A stretch of DNA of 64,000 nt, taken from Streptomyces sp. WM6378. GTDB taxonomy: Bacteria; Actinomycetota; Actinomycetes; Streptomycetales; Streptomycetaceae. The stretch covers positions 62,001-126,000 of the forward strand of contig NZ_LGDD01000036.1 of the NCBI RefSeq assembly GCF_001279695.1, in the 5' to 3' direction. Numbering within the stretch: the first letter of the stretch is position 1; each line of letters starts with the position of its first letter. Both the position numbers and the translations under genes were made by a program. The notes below the pieces were generated by a model. It was not told the DNA's origin. It saw only the letters and a list, made by a program, of their open reading frames with translations, and did not search any database. Shown in pieces: positions 8,809 to 17,067 of this stretch.

Positions 8809-10107
8809 TTACTGGTTGCCGCAGGCGGACATCGGCGTCGATGCCGCGTCCAGCCACGGAAGGTCGTGCCCCATGCGGTCCCGCTTGGTGCGCAGGTAGC
8901 TCAGGTTGTGCTCGCCCGCCTGGACGGGCATGGGCTCGCGCCCCGACACCTTCAGGCCGTGCCGTACCAGCGCGGTGATCTTGTCGGGGTTGTTGGTCAT
9001 GAGCCGCAGGCTGCGCACGCCGAGATCGGCGAGGATCTGGGCGCCGGCCGCGTAGTCGCGGGCGTCGGCGGGCAGGCCCAGCTCCAGGTTGGCGTCGAGC
9101 GTGTCGCGGCCGCGCTCCTGGAGTTCGTACGCGCGCAGCTTGGAAAGGAGGCCGATGCCGCGGCCCTCGTGGCCGCGCAGGTAGACCACGACGCCGCGGC
9201 CGGCCTCGGTGATGCGTTCCATGGAGGCCTGGAGCTGGGGGCCGCAGTCGCAGCGCAGCGAGGAGAAGATGTCGCCGGTCAGGCACTCGGAGTGGACCCG
9301 GACCAGGACGTCCTCGCCGTCGCCGATGTCGCCGTGGACCAGGGCGACGTGCTCGACGCCGTCGACGGTGGAGCGGTAGCCGTACGCGGTGAACTCACCT
9401 GCGGCAGTGGGGAGTTGGACCTCGGCCTCGCGGCGCACGGTCGGCTCGGCGGAGCGCCGGTAGGCGATCAGGTCCTCGATGGAGATGATCGTCAGGCCGT
9501 GCTTGCGGGCGAACGGTACGAGCTCCGGGAGGCGCAGCATGACGCCGTCCTCGCCCGCGATCTCGACGATGGCGCCGGCCGGGGCGAGCCCGGCGAGCCG
9601 GGCGAGGTCGACCGCGGCCTCGGTGTGGCCGTTGCGCACCAGCACGCCGCCGGGCTTGGCGCGCAGCGGGAAGATGTGGCCGGGGCGTACGAAGTCGCCG
9701 GAGGCGGAGCGGCCGTCGGCGAGCAGGCGCAGCGTGGTGGCGCGGTCGGCGGCGGAGATGCCGGTGCTCACGCCGTGCTCGGCGCTCGCGTCGACGGAGA
9801 CGGTGAAGGCGGTCTTCATCGACTCGGTGTTGTGGTCGACCATCTGCGGCAGGTCGAGCCGGTCGAGGTCCTCGCCCTCCATGGGCGCGCAGATCAGGCC
9901 GCGGCACTCGCTCATCATGAACGCGACGATCTCGGGCGTGGCCTTCTCGGCGGCGACGACGAGGTCGCCCTCGTTCTCGCGGTCCTCGTCGTCGACGACG
10001 ACCACGGGCCGGCCGGCCGCGATGTCGCGGATGGCCTGCTCGACGGGGTCGAGGGAGAGGTCCTCTCGGTTGTCGGTGGAGTACCAGGTGGGTGCGTGCG
10101 TGGTCAT
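8809..10107 (-). CDS. ribBA: Bifunctional DHBP synthase / GTP cyclohydrolase II
   Basis: 432 residues. The N-terminal ~200 residues are 3,4-dihydroxy-2-butanone-4-phosphate synthase ([16 protein letters not shown], with the acidic metal site); the C-terminal half is GTP cyclohydrolase II with the zinc site C-x10-C-x-C ([15 protein letters not shown]) and [12 protein letters not shown]. It therefore makes both precursors for lumazine synthase. The ATG at 10107 overlaps the TGA of the transporter gene upstream (ATGA, 10104-10107), showing translational coupling. The open frame continues upstream only by chance. Confidence 0.95.
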   Translation of the reverse strand: MTTHAPTWYSTDNREDLSLDPVEQAIRDIAAGRPVVVVDDEDRENEGDLVVAAEKATPEIVAFMMSECRGLICAPMEGEDLDRLDLPQMVDHNTESMKTAFTVSVDASAEHGVSTGISAADRATTLRLLADGRSASGDFVRPGHIFPLRAKPGGVLVRNGHTEAAVDLARLAGLAPAGAIVEIAGEDGVMLRLPELVPFARKHGLTIISIEDLIAYRRSAEPTVRREAEVQLPTAAGEFTAYGYRSTVDGVEHVALVHGDIGDGEDVLVRVHSECLTGDIFSSLRCDCGPQLQASMERITEAGRGVVVYLRGHEGRGIGLLSKLRAYELQERGRDTLDANLELGLPADARDYAAGAQILADLGVRSLRLMTNNPDKITALVRHGLKVSGREPMPVQAGEHNLSYLRTKRDRMGHDLPWLDAASTPMSACGNQ

Positions 10108-10757
10108 GCCGTCGCTCCTTCCAGGACGGGCTTGACGCTCGTGCGCGAGCGCAGCCACCAGTCGCGCATGCCCCACAGGACGAGCGCGCCGTATATGACG
10201 TAGACGAAGCCGGAGAAGGCGTATCCGTTGGCGAAGTTGAGGGGGACGCCGACGACGTCGACGAGCAGCCAGGCGAACCAGAACTCGACCATGCCGCGGG
10301 CCTGGGCGAACATCGCGACGATGGTGCCGACGAAGACGTAGGCGTCGGGCCACGGGTCCCACGAGAGGGCCGGGTAGGCGGTGAACAGGGCCGCTACGGC
10401 GACCGTGCCGAGGGCGGCGCCGCCGAGCAGGAAGGCCCGCTCGCGCCAGGTGGCGAACCGTACGGCGATGGAGCCGTCCTGCGCCTGCTGCCGGCCCCGG
10501 CTCCAGGCGAGCCAGCCGCCCGCGGCCACGACCATCACGACGACCTGCTTGCCCGCGCTGCCGGAGAGGTGTCCGGCGGCGAAGGCCACGAACAGGATGA
10601 GGCCCGACACGAACTGGGCGGGCCAGGTCCATATGGACCGGCGCCAGCCGAGCGCGAGGGCTGCCAGACCGATCGTGTTGCCGATCATGTCCGACCACTT
10701 GATGTGCTGCCCGAGGACCGTGAAGGCCTCGCCGTTCAGCCAGTTCACCGCGCTCAC
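10104..10757 (-). CDS. ribM: PnuC-family transporter, probable riboflavin carrier RibM
   Basis: 217 residues with about seven hydrophobic segments and the PnuC-type features [12 protein letters not shown] and W-rich helices ([18 protein letters not shown]). PnuC proteins carry nicotinamide riboside, but members inside riboflavin operons of actinobacteria (RibM/PnuX) have been shown to carry riboflavin or roseoflavin by facilitated diffusion. Location between ribE and ribBA, overlapping each by four bases, behind an FMN riboswitch, supports RibM. Start is GTG at 10757. Confidence 0.85.
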   Translation of the reverse strand: MSAVNWLNGEAFTVLGQHIKWSDMIGNTIGLAALALGWRRSIWTWPAQFVSGLILFVAFAAGHLSGSAGKQVVVMVVAAGGWLAWSRGRQQAQDGSIAVRFATWRERAFLLGGAALGTVAVAALFTAYPALSWDPWPDAYVFVGTIVAMFAQARGMVEFWFAWLLVDVVGVPLNFANGYAFSGFVYVIYGALVLWGMRDWWLRSRTSVKPVLEGATA

Positions 10758-11362
10758 TTCTCGTTCCCCCCGTGGCTCGCGCCGAGCAGCCGCTCGACGT
10801 ACTTGGCGATGACGTCGACCTCCAGGTTGACCGGGTCGCCGGGCTGTTTGATGCCGAGCGTGGTCAGCGCGAGGGTGGTCGGGATGAGACTGATGGTGAA
10901 GTAGTCGGCGGCGGCCTCAACGACCGTGAGGCTGACGCCGTCCACGGTGATGGAGCCCTTCTCCACGACGTACTTGGAGAGGTCACCGGGAAGGGCGATC
11001 TTGACGATCTCCCAGTTCTCCGAGGGGGTGCGTGAGAGCACCGTGCCGGTGCCGTCGACGTGGCCCTGGACGATGTGCCCGCCGAGGCGGCCGCCGACGG
11101 CCATGGGCCGCTCCAGGTTGACCCGGGAGCCGACGTCCAGGGCGCCGAGGCTGGAGCGCTTCAGCGTCTCGTCCATCACGTCGGCGGTGAACTCGCCGTC
11201 GCCGAACTCCACGACGGTCAGACACACGCCGTTGACGGCGATCGAGTCGCCGTGTGCGGCGCCCTCGGTGACGACGGGGCCGCGCAGGCGGAAGCGGGAG
11301 GCGTCACCGAGGTTCTCGATGGCGGTGACTTCGCCCAGCTCTTCGACGATTCCGGTGAACAC
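10754..11362 (-). CDS. ribE: Riboflavin synthase (alpha chain)
   Basis: 202 residues starting [10 protein letters not shown], the diagnostic N terminus. Two tandem lumazine-binding barrels are visible: [11 protein letters not shown] near residue 40 and [17 protein letters not shown] near residue 137. It dismutates two lumazine molecules into riboflavin. It begins 2 bp after ribD stops (GTG start) and overlaps the carrier gene by GTGA at 10754-10757. Confidence 0.95.
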   Translation of the reverse strand: MFTGIVEELGEVTAIENLGDASRFRLRGPVVTEGAAHGDSIAVNGVCLTVVEFGDGEFTADVMDETLKRSSLGALDVGSRVNLERPMAVGGRLGGHIVQGHVDGTGTVLSRTPSENWEIVKIALPGDLSKYVVEKGSITVDGVSLTVVEAAADYFTISLIPTTLALTTLGIKQPGDPVNLEVDVIAKYVERLLGASHGGNEK

Positions 11363-11364
11363 GT

Positions 11365-12453
11365 TCAGCGCTCCTTGGCGAGAGGGGTGGCGGTGATGCG
11401 CAGATCGGGGCCGATGCGCACGGTCTCGGTGATGTCGAGCCGCAACGCCTCGGTGATGGTGGAGATTCCTGCTCCGGCGAGCGCGGTGGGCCCGGCGCCG
11501 AGCAGGGCGGGTGCGAGGTAGCCGACGACCCTGTCGACGGCGCCCGCGGCGACGAAGGCCCCGGCCAGGGTCGGGCCGCCTTCGAGGAGTACGGAGCGCA
11601 CGCCGCGCGCGTGGAGGGCGGCGAGCAGTGCCGGGATGTCAAGACCGGTGGCGGCGCGCGGCATGCGCAGGACCGCCGCTTGGGGCAGGTGGGCCGCGTC
11701 GGCGTCCTCGGCGACCGCGATCAGGGTGGGCGCGGCGTCGTCGAGGATGCGGGCGCCGGGCTTGACGGCGGTGGCGTTGGTGTCGACTGCCACGCGCAGG
11801 GGCTGAGTTGAGCCGTCGATGCCGCGGACCGCGAGGTGCGGGTCGTCGGTGCGGGCGGTGCCGGAGCCCACGACCACGGCGTCGCACTCGGCGCGCAGCC
11901 GGTGGACGTCGGCGCGGGCCTCGGCGGAGGTGATCCAGCGGCTGGTGCCGTCCTCGGCGGCGGTCCGGCCGTCGAGGGTCGCCGCGTACTTCCAGGTGAC
12001 GTGCGGGCGGCCGAGCCGTACGGAGGTGAGCCAGGCGGTGTTGACGGCCTCGGCCTCGTCCGCGAGGAGGCCCTGCTCGGCCCGGACGCCGGCCGCGCGC
12101 AGGGTGTCGGCGCCGCCGGTGGCCTGGGGGTTTGGATCGCCGACCGCGTAGAAGACGCGGGTGACGCCGGCCGCGATGAGCGCCTGGGCACAGGGGCCGG
12201 TGCGGCCGGTGTGGTTGCAGGGTTCGAGGCTGACGTACGCGGTGCCGCCACGGGCACGCTCGCCTGCGGCTTCGAGGGCGTGGACCTCGGCGTGCGGGCC
12301 GCCGGCCCGCTGGTGGAAGCCCTCGCCGACGACCGTGCCGCGGGCATCGGTGATGACGCACCCGACGACCGGGTTGGGGCTGGTGGAGCCGAGTCCGCGC
12401 GCGGCGAGCTCAATGGCTCGGCGCATGGCGTCTGCGTCGGCTGCGGTGGCCAC
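11365..12453 (-). CDS. ribD: Bifunctional riboflavin deaminase/reductase RibD
   Basis: 362 residues. The N-terminal deaminase domain carries HAEVHALEAAG and the zinc motif SLEPCNHTGRTGPC; the C-terminal half is the NADPH-dependent ribityl reductase (TWKYAATLDGRTA, VVVGSGTARTDDPHL, LLEGGPTLAGAF). It performs the second and third steps of riboflavin synthesis. The GTG at 12453 follows AGGAGGACCCG, a near-ideal ribosome binding site, and is preferred over the in-frame upstream start. First gene of the rib-his supraoperon. Confidence 0.93.
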   Translation of the reverse strand: MATAADADAMRRAIELAARGLGSTSPNPVVGCVITDARGTVVGEGFHQRAGGPHAEVHALEAAGERARGGTAYVSLEPCNHTGRTGPCAQALIAAGVTRVFYAVGDPNPQATGGADTLRAAGVRAEQGLLADEAEAVNTAWLTSVRLGRPHVTWKYAATLDGRTAAEDGTSRWITSAEARADVHRLRAECDAVVVGSGTARTDDPHLAVRGIDGSTQPLRVAVDTNATAVKPGARILDDAAPTLIAVAEDADAAHLPQAAVLRMPRAATGLDIPALLAALHARGVRSVLLEGGPTLAGAFVAAGAVDRVVGYLAPALLGAGPTALAGAGISTITEALRLDITETVRIGPDLRITATPLAKER

Positions 12454-12620
12454 CGGGTCCTCCTGCCTCTTCGGGCACGGACTCCGGGGTCTGTCGATGA
12501 CGACAGAGAGCGGGAAAACAGACCATCGCGCACAGCTCACGCCACGGCCGAAAGAGACCGGTGCCTTGGACGGCGACCGGTAACAGACGGCCGGCGCGAC
12601 CGTGGAACGGTCCGCCCGCC

Positions 12621-12747
12621 GCGCACTGCCTCCCATCCGGACTTTCACCGTCGGTCCAGGAATTTCACCTGGTCAACCGGCCGCTGGATGCGGACGGGTC
12701 GCGGACTATTACCGCCGGTTCGGAATTACACCGACCCCGGAGTGCGC
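12621..12747 (-). promoter_or_regulatory. FMN riboswitch (RFN element)
   Basis: On the minus strand the conserved RFN blocks appear in order: CCGGGGTCGGTGTAATTCCG, ACCGGCGGTAATAGTCCGCG, GTTGACCAGGTGAAATTCC, GACGGTGAAAGTCCGGATGG. The ends pair as GCGCACT (12741-12747) with AGTGCGC (12621-12627) to form P1. It lies 168 bp before the ribD start. A small hairpin GACCGT-TCC-ACGGTC follows immediately and may be part of the expression platform. FMN binding is expected to turn off the rib-his genes. Confidence 0.95.
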
Positions 12748-12888
12748 TGCTGCTGGTACAGGGCCAGTGTGCCACGCCCGATCGGAGGCCATGTGGGTCG
12801 ATGGATGTGGGCTGGCTCACAGGATGGCCGGATTCGAGCCGCCCTCCAGACGGGAGCCCCTGGCACCCCAGGGGCCGGACCTTCCTTT

Positions 12889-12931
12889 TGGTCCATACCC
12901 ATTGACCGTACTGGTCTAGTCCTCTTAATCT
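12889..12931 (+). promoter_or_regulatory. Chitinase-type promoter with paired dre repeats, no gene behind it
   Basis: Two direct repeats, TGGTCCATACCC (12889-12900) and TGGTCTAGTCCT (12912-12923), resemble the 12-bp repeats of Streptomyces chitinase promoters; the second sits in ACTGGTCTAGTCCTCT, 14/16 identical to the DasR consensus. They flank and overlap TTGACC (12902-12907) and TAATCT (12926-12931), 18 bp apart. The promoter fires rightward, yet only 107 bp of non-coding sequence follows before the 3' end of the oppositely oriented ROK gene. Confidence 0.55.
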
Positions 12932-13038
12932 CTGCGTCACCTCCGAGGAGAGGCCCGCCGGTCCGCTCCCCGCCCCATACGCCCGGCGGCGGTCTCCAGG
13001 CCCTTGGCCGCCGTCGGGCTCCGAAACCTGAGACGCCG

Positions 13039-14178
13039 TCACGCTTTCGGTGCGAAGAGGTCGTCCTGGGCCGCGTCCCGCGCAGTCAGCAGGGCGCCGC
13101 TCAAAACCGCGCCGTCGCCCAGTTCGCTCGGTCTCACCTCGGTGGCGAGGGGGGTCAGGGCGGCCAGGGCGCGCTGTACGCGACTCGCGAGCAACTGGCC
13201 GCCCGCGTGGCCCAGTTCGCCGCCAAGGACGATCAGGCCGGGGTCGAGGACCGCGACCACGCCCGCCGCTCCGATCGCGAGCCGCTCGGCCAGCGCGTCG
13301 AGGAAGGGCCCGTCGGCGTCCCGTACGGCCTCTTCCGCACTGCCTGCCCTGCCGTGCGCGGCGGCGAGGCGGGACACCGCGCCCGCGTGCACCAGCGCGT
13401 GGAAGCCGCCGTCGCAACCGGTCGCGGACGGCAGGCCGCCGGTGCCGGGCACCGGCATGAACCCGATCTCGCCCGCGCCGCCCGAGGCGCCCCTGCGCAG
13501 CTTCCCGTCCAGGACGACGGCCGCGCCGATGCCCTGCCCGAGCCACAGCAGCACGAAGGTGTCCTGCCCGCGGGCCGCGCCGAGCCGCTGCTCGGCCACG
13601 GCGGCCAGGTTGGTCTCGTTCTCGACGAGCACGGCGGCGGGCAGACGTCCGGCCAGGACGCGGACGAGTTCGCGGTGCCAGGCGGGCAGCCCGCTGGTGT
13701 CGCGCAGCTCGCCGCTCGCCGGGTCGACGAGGCCGGGCGCGCCGATCCCGACGCTGTGCAGCCGCTCGGCGCCCGCCTCCTTGGCGGTGCGTTCAAGAAG
13801 CGCCACGGCCTGCTCGACGGCGGGCCCCGTCCCGGCCTCCGGTTCGATCGGCAGGGTCGCCTCGGCCAGCGTCACGCCCAGCAGATCGGCGACGGCGAGG
13901 GACACACTGTGGGTGCGGACGTCCAGGGCCGCGAGATGGGCCCGGTCGGCGACGATCGCGTACAGGCGCGCGTTGGGGCCGCGCCGCTCGGCACCCGACT
14001 CCCCCACCACGTGGACCAGGCCGGAGCCCTGGAGGCGCTCGACGAGGTCGGCGACGGTGGGCCGGGAGAGTCCGGTGAGGTTCTTGAGCTGGCCTGCCGT
14101 CAACGGGCCCTCGTCCTGGAGGAGGCGCAGGGCGAGCCGGTCGTTGATGGCCCGGGCGGTGCTCGGGGATGCGGGCAT
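13039..14178 (-). CDS. ROK-family transcriptional regulator
   Basis: 379 residues. An N-terminal winged helix (residues ~10-70, LTAGQLKNLTGLSRPTVADLV) precedes a sugar-kinase-like ROK domain (IGAPGLVDPASGELRDTSGL, ENETNLAAVAEQRLGAA, GAGEIGFMPV). The cysteine cluster that binds zinc in many ROK proteins is not seen; GCDGGFHALV takes its place. Likely a sugar-responsive repressor of the divergent MFS gene through the TATCAGG inverted repeat between them. Start is ATG at 14178. Confidence 0.85.
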   Translation of the reverse strand: MPASPSTARAINDRLALRLLQDEGPLTAGQLKNLTGLSRPTVADLVERLQGSGLVHVVGESGAERRGPNARLYAIVADRAHLAALDVRTHSVSLAVADLLGVTLAEATLPIEPEAGTGPAVEQAVALLERTAKEAGAERLHSVGIGAPGLVDPASGELRDTSGLPAWHRELVRVLAGRLPAAVLVENETNLAAVAEQRLGAARGQDTFVLLWLGQGIGAAVVLDGKLRRGASGGAGEIGFMPVPGTGGLPSATGCDGGFHALVHAGAVSRLAAAHGRAGSAEEAVRDADGPFLDALAERLAIGAAGVVAVLDPGLIVLGGELGHAGGQLLASRVQRALAALTPLATEVRPSELGDGAVLSGALLTARDAAQDDLFAPKA

Positions 14179-14227
14179 GCCGGGAATCCTTCCAGATCAC
14201 CGAAGGCGGGTTGCGACCGCTTCTATT

Positions 14228-14248
14228 TATCAGGCAGGGTTCCTGATA
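14228..14248. promoter_or_regulatory. Inverted-repeat operator between ROK and MFS genes
   Basis: TATCAGG-CAGGGTT-CCTGATA is a perfect 7-bp inverted repeat in an AT-rich patch of the 120-bp divergent intergenic region. Size, spacing and place suit a dimeric winged-helix regulator, most simply the adjacent ROK protein acting on itself and on the transporter. Confidence 0.5.
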
Positions 14249-14298
14249 GTTTACGCCGCGGCGGCGGGAGGCCGCCCACGAGGGAGGGAATCCGCTCG

Positions 14299-15501
14299 AT
14301 GACAGCCGAACTGGCTCTGGATCCACGGCAGTTGAGGCGGACGCGGCTCGCGATCGCCGCGGTGTTCTGTGTGCACGGCGCGGTGACCGGCAACTTCGCC
14401 ACCCGGGTCCCCTGGATCCAGGAGCACGCCGGGGTGTCCGCCGGGCAGCTCGGCCTCGCCCTCGCCTTCCCGGCGATCGGCTCGTCCCTGCTGATGCCGC
14501 TGTCCGGCGCCGTCACCCACCGGTTCGGAGCGCGGGGTGCGCTGCGCGGGCTGCTCGCGCTGTGGACGCTGGCCCTGGCGCTGCCCGCGCTCGCGCCGAA
14601 CGTCTACACGCTGTGCGCGGCCCTCTTCGCGTACGGAGCGAGCGCGGGCATGGCGGACGTGGCGATGAACGCGCTCGGCGTGGAGACCGAGAACCGGCTC
14701 GGCCGCTCGATCATGTCCTCGCTGCACGGCATGTGGAGCGTGGGCGCGCTGATCGGCTCGGCGGCCGGGACGCTCGCCGCGCACCTCGGGGCCGACGCGC
14801 GGCTGCACCACACGGTGGCCGCCGCCGTGCTGACCCTGCTCGGCCTGGCCGCCTGCCAGGGCGTGCTCGATCTGCGCAGCGCCCCTGACGAGGCGCCCCC
14901 GCCGCGATTCGCGCTGCCGCCCAAGTCGGCGCTCGTCATCGGCATGGTGGGGTTCTGCGCGGTGTTCGCCGAGGGCGCGAGCCTCGACTGGTCGGCGGTC
15001 TATCTGCGTGACGTACTGGACGCTTCGGCGGGCACGGCCGCCGCCTGCACCACCGCGTTCACGCTGACCATGGCGGCGGCCCGGCTCGCGGGCGACAAGG
15101 GCGTGGACCGCTTCGGCGCCGTGCGTACGGTGCGCGGCGGAGGCATCCTGGCCACGCTGGGCGGTCTGCTCGTGGTGGTGGCGCCGGGCCCGGCGGTGGC
15201 GATGGCCGGGTTCGGCCTGATGGGCCTGGGCGTGGCGGTCGTCGTGCCGCTCGCGTTCGCGGCGGCGGGGCGCAGCGGCCCCAACCCGAGCCAGGCCATC
15301 GCGGGGGTCGCGACCATCACGTACACCTCGGGCCTGGTGGCCCCCTCCGCGATCGGCGGGATCGCCGATCTGACCTCGCTGGTGGTGTCGTTCGGCCTGG
15401 TGACCGTGCTCGGGCTCGGCCTGGTGGCGGGGGCGCGGGTCCTGCGGGCGGGCGCCCGGCCCCGTGAGGCGGTGGACGCGGCGCCGGTCCGCCAGGTCTG
15501 A
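14299..15501 (+). CDS. MFS transporter (YbjJ-like)
   Basis: 400 residues with about twelve hydrophobic segments. An early block reads FATRVPWIQEHAGVSAGQLG and there is a loop MPLSGAVTHRFGARGALRG between helices 2 and 3, typical of the major facilitator superfamily; the profile is like the YbjJ/fucose-permease-like subgroup. Probable sugar or small-molecule permease; substrate unknown. The ATG at 14299 follows GAGGGAGGGAA. Divergent from, and probably controlled by, the ROK regulator. Confidence 0.82.
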   Translation: MTAELALDPRQLRRTRLAIAAVFCVHGAVTGNFATRVPWIQEHAGVSAGQLGLALAFPAIGSSLLMPLSGAVTHRFGARGALRGLLALWTLALALPALAPNVYTLCAALFAYGASAGMADVAMNALGVETENRLGRSIMSSLHGMWSVGALIGSAAGTLAAHLGADARLHHTVAAAVLTLLGLAACQGVLDLRSAPDEAPPPRFALPPKSALVIGMVGFCAVFAEGASLDWSAVYLRDVLDASAGTAAACTTAFTLTMAAARLAGDKGVDRFGAVRTVRGGGILATLGGLLVVVAPGPAVAMAGFGLMGLGVAVVVPLAFAAAGRSGPNPSQAIAGVATITYTSGLVAPSAIGGIADLTSLVVSFGLVTVLGLGLVAGARVLRAGARPREAVDAAPVRQV

Positions 15502-15525
15502 ACCGGCGCCGCGCAGCCGCCCGGG

Positions 15526-16803
15526 TCAGCCGGCGATGGAGTCGAGCTGTTCGGCGGCGGGACGCAGGGCCCACAGGTCGCCGCCGGGCGGCGCCTGGAG
15601 CCGCGGCACGGCCGCCCGCGCGTCCTCGTCCCCGGCGTCGGCCGCGGCGTGGACGACGTCGCTCGCCGCGTACCGGTAGAACTCCAGCTCCGGATGCGGC
15701 CAGGCGGCGGCCCCGGTGGCCGCGGGCAACAGGTAGCGCACGGCCTTGAACAGGCCCTGTCCCCGGGGTCCTTGATATGCCCACAGGTCGACGCCGATCT
15801 GCTTGCCGATGGCGGCGAGCCGGGTGTAGGCGACGAGGTCGAAGGTCGAGTAGTGCCAGCTCCGGGTCCTGGCCAGCTCCTGCGGCTGACTGCCGTCGGC
15901 CGCGATCTGCGGGTCGATGCGCCGCTTCTCGGCGCCGAGGACGGTCCGTCGGGCCAGGTCCCTGTTTCCGGTGGCCAGGGCGAGGGCGGCGATCTGGAGG
16001 TCCTGGAAGGTGCCGTGGTTGTTCTGGGCCGCCGACTCCTCCTTGCCGAACGCCGAATTCACCTCCCAGTTCAGGAACTTCTTGTTCCAGTCGAGCATTG
16101 AGGCGTGATCGCTCGCCGTCCAGCCGGGCGCCCCGGTTTCCAGGATCGCGACCGCGTCCAGGACGCTGGAGTACTGCTGCGAGAAGTCGATGATGCCGAT
16201 GGCCCGGCCGTCGTACTTGCAGGGGATGAACTGCCCGTGGTTCAGGTTCGGATTCATCCGCGTCGCCGGGTCGAGGAACCAGGTGCGCAGGATGTCCGAG
16301 GCGTGCTCGGCGTACTGCTTCTCACCGGTGTAGTACCAGGCCAGGCTGAGGCTGGTGACCGAGTTGAAGACCTTGCCGAGGTCGGGCCGGTCGGTGCCGG
16401 AGTCGACCTCGGGATTGCGCTGGCCGTCCTTCTGGACGTAGGGGCAGCCCCACGGGTTGTCGGCGGTCTTCGGCTGGGAGGGCCACCAGTAGGGGGCCTG
16501 GCTGAGGTAGTCGTGCGGATCGCCGCCCGGGGCCGGCTTCGGCTTGTCGACGACCGTCCAGGGGCCCTGGGCGAGCCAGCCGTCGGCGGTTGCCGTCAAC
16601 TTCCTTACGGCATCGCGCAGTTGGGCGTCCCCGTGGCCGAGCCGCCGCTTGGCGTCCTGGAGGCGCTTGCCGTCCAGGACCACGGTGTGGGGCGCCTCGG
16701 CGGCGGCCGGAGCGGCGTACGAGGTGGCGGGTATCAGCGCGGAGGCGACCGCCACCGCGAGGGACAGCAAGGCGACGAGCCCACGGCGGGGTCTTCCGCT
16801 CAT
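15526..16803 (-). CDS. Secreted alginate-lyase-family (PL5-like) protein
   Basis: 425 residues. A Sec signal peptide (RRGLVALLSLAVAVASALIPATSYA, cleavage near residue 30) leads a helical barrel domain. The family blocks NNHGTFQDLQIAALAL, with the conserved Asn-Asn-His, and RTRSWHYSTFDLVAYTRLA, with the Ser-Trp-His-Tyr block, are present, as are YWWPSQPKT and WFLDPATRMNPN. These are the substrate and catalytic segments of alginate lyase family PL5 and its many homologues of unknown substrate; the true glycan in this soil bacterium may not be alginate. Converges with the MFS gene with a 24-bp gap. Confidence 0.82.
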   Translation of the reverse strand: MSGRPRRGLVALLSLAVAVASALIPATSYAAPAAAEAPHTVVLDGKRLQDAKRRLGHGDAQLRDAVRKLTATADGWLAQGPWTVVDKPKPAPGGDPHDYLSQAPYWWPSQPKTADNPWGCPYVQKDGQRNPEVDSGTDRPDLGKVFNSVTSLSLAWYYTGEKQYAEHASDILRTWFLDPATRMNPNLNHGQFIPCKYDGRAIGIIDFSQQYSSVLDAVAILETGAPGWTASDHASMLDWNKKFLNWEVNSAFGKEESAAQNNHGTFQDLQIAALALATGNRDLARRTVLGAEKRRIDPQIAADGSQPQELARTRSWHYSTFDLVAYTRLAAIGKQIGVDLWAYQGPRGQGLFKAVRYLLPAATGAAAWPHPELEFYRYAASDVVHAAADAGDEDARAAVPRLQAPPGGDLWALRPAAEQLDSIAG

Positions 16804-16868
16804 CGGGCACTCCCATCGAGTCGGATGTCGATTCGGGCCTGCGAGGTGTAGCTACTCGGGCATGTACG

Positions 16869-16881
16869 TGAATGGCATTCA
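16869..16881. promoter_or_regulatory. Palindrome upstream of the secreted lyase gene
   Basis: TGAATGGCATTCA is a perfect odd-centred palindrome, 66 bp upstream of the lyase start and within the 264-bp divergent region shared with the NCS2 permease. It looks like a repressor operator; no cognate regulator gene is adjacent. Confidence 0.3.
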
Positions 16882-17067
16882 TGAACGAGACCGTGTGAGC
16901 GTAGGGCCCGCTGTTCCGGCTGACAATGCCCCAGGCGCGGATTCACGGATGGGACCTTCGGCCCGGCCGCTCTGGTGAGTGGCGCCCGTGATCCGGCATT
17001 AATATTTGGCCTGATCTTTTCGAGACTTTTCGCATCACCGACCCCAACAGACGAACTGGAGCGACCC

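Noticed and set aside
12832..12860. tRNA-like T-arm (GGCTCGAATCC on the minus strand) near the rib leader
   Set aside because: The T-stem does not pair and no anticodon or acceptor arms could be found nearby, so neither a tRNA nor an attachment-site remnant is supported.
11836..15501. Very long plus-strand open frame (over 1200 codons) running across ribD, the riboswitch and the ROK gene
   Set aside because: Only its last 400 codons (from 14299) look like protein, an MFS transporter with its own ribosome binding site. The rest is antisense to recognised genes and an artefact of high GC content.
16804..17067. PyrR-type RNA element upstream of the uracil/xanthine permease
   Set aside because: No TCCNGNGAGG loop is present on the plus strand before the gene.
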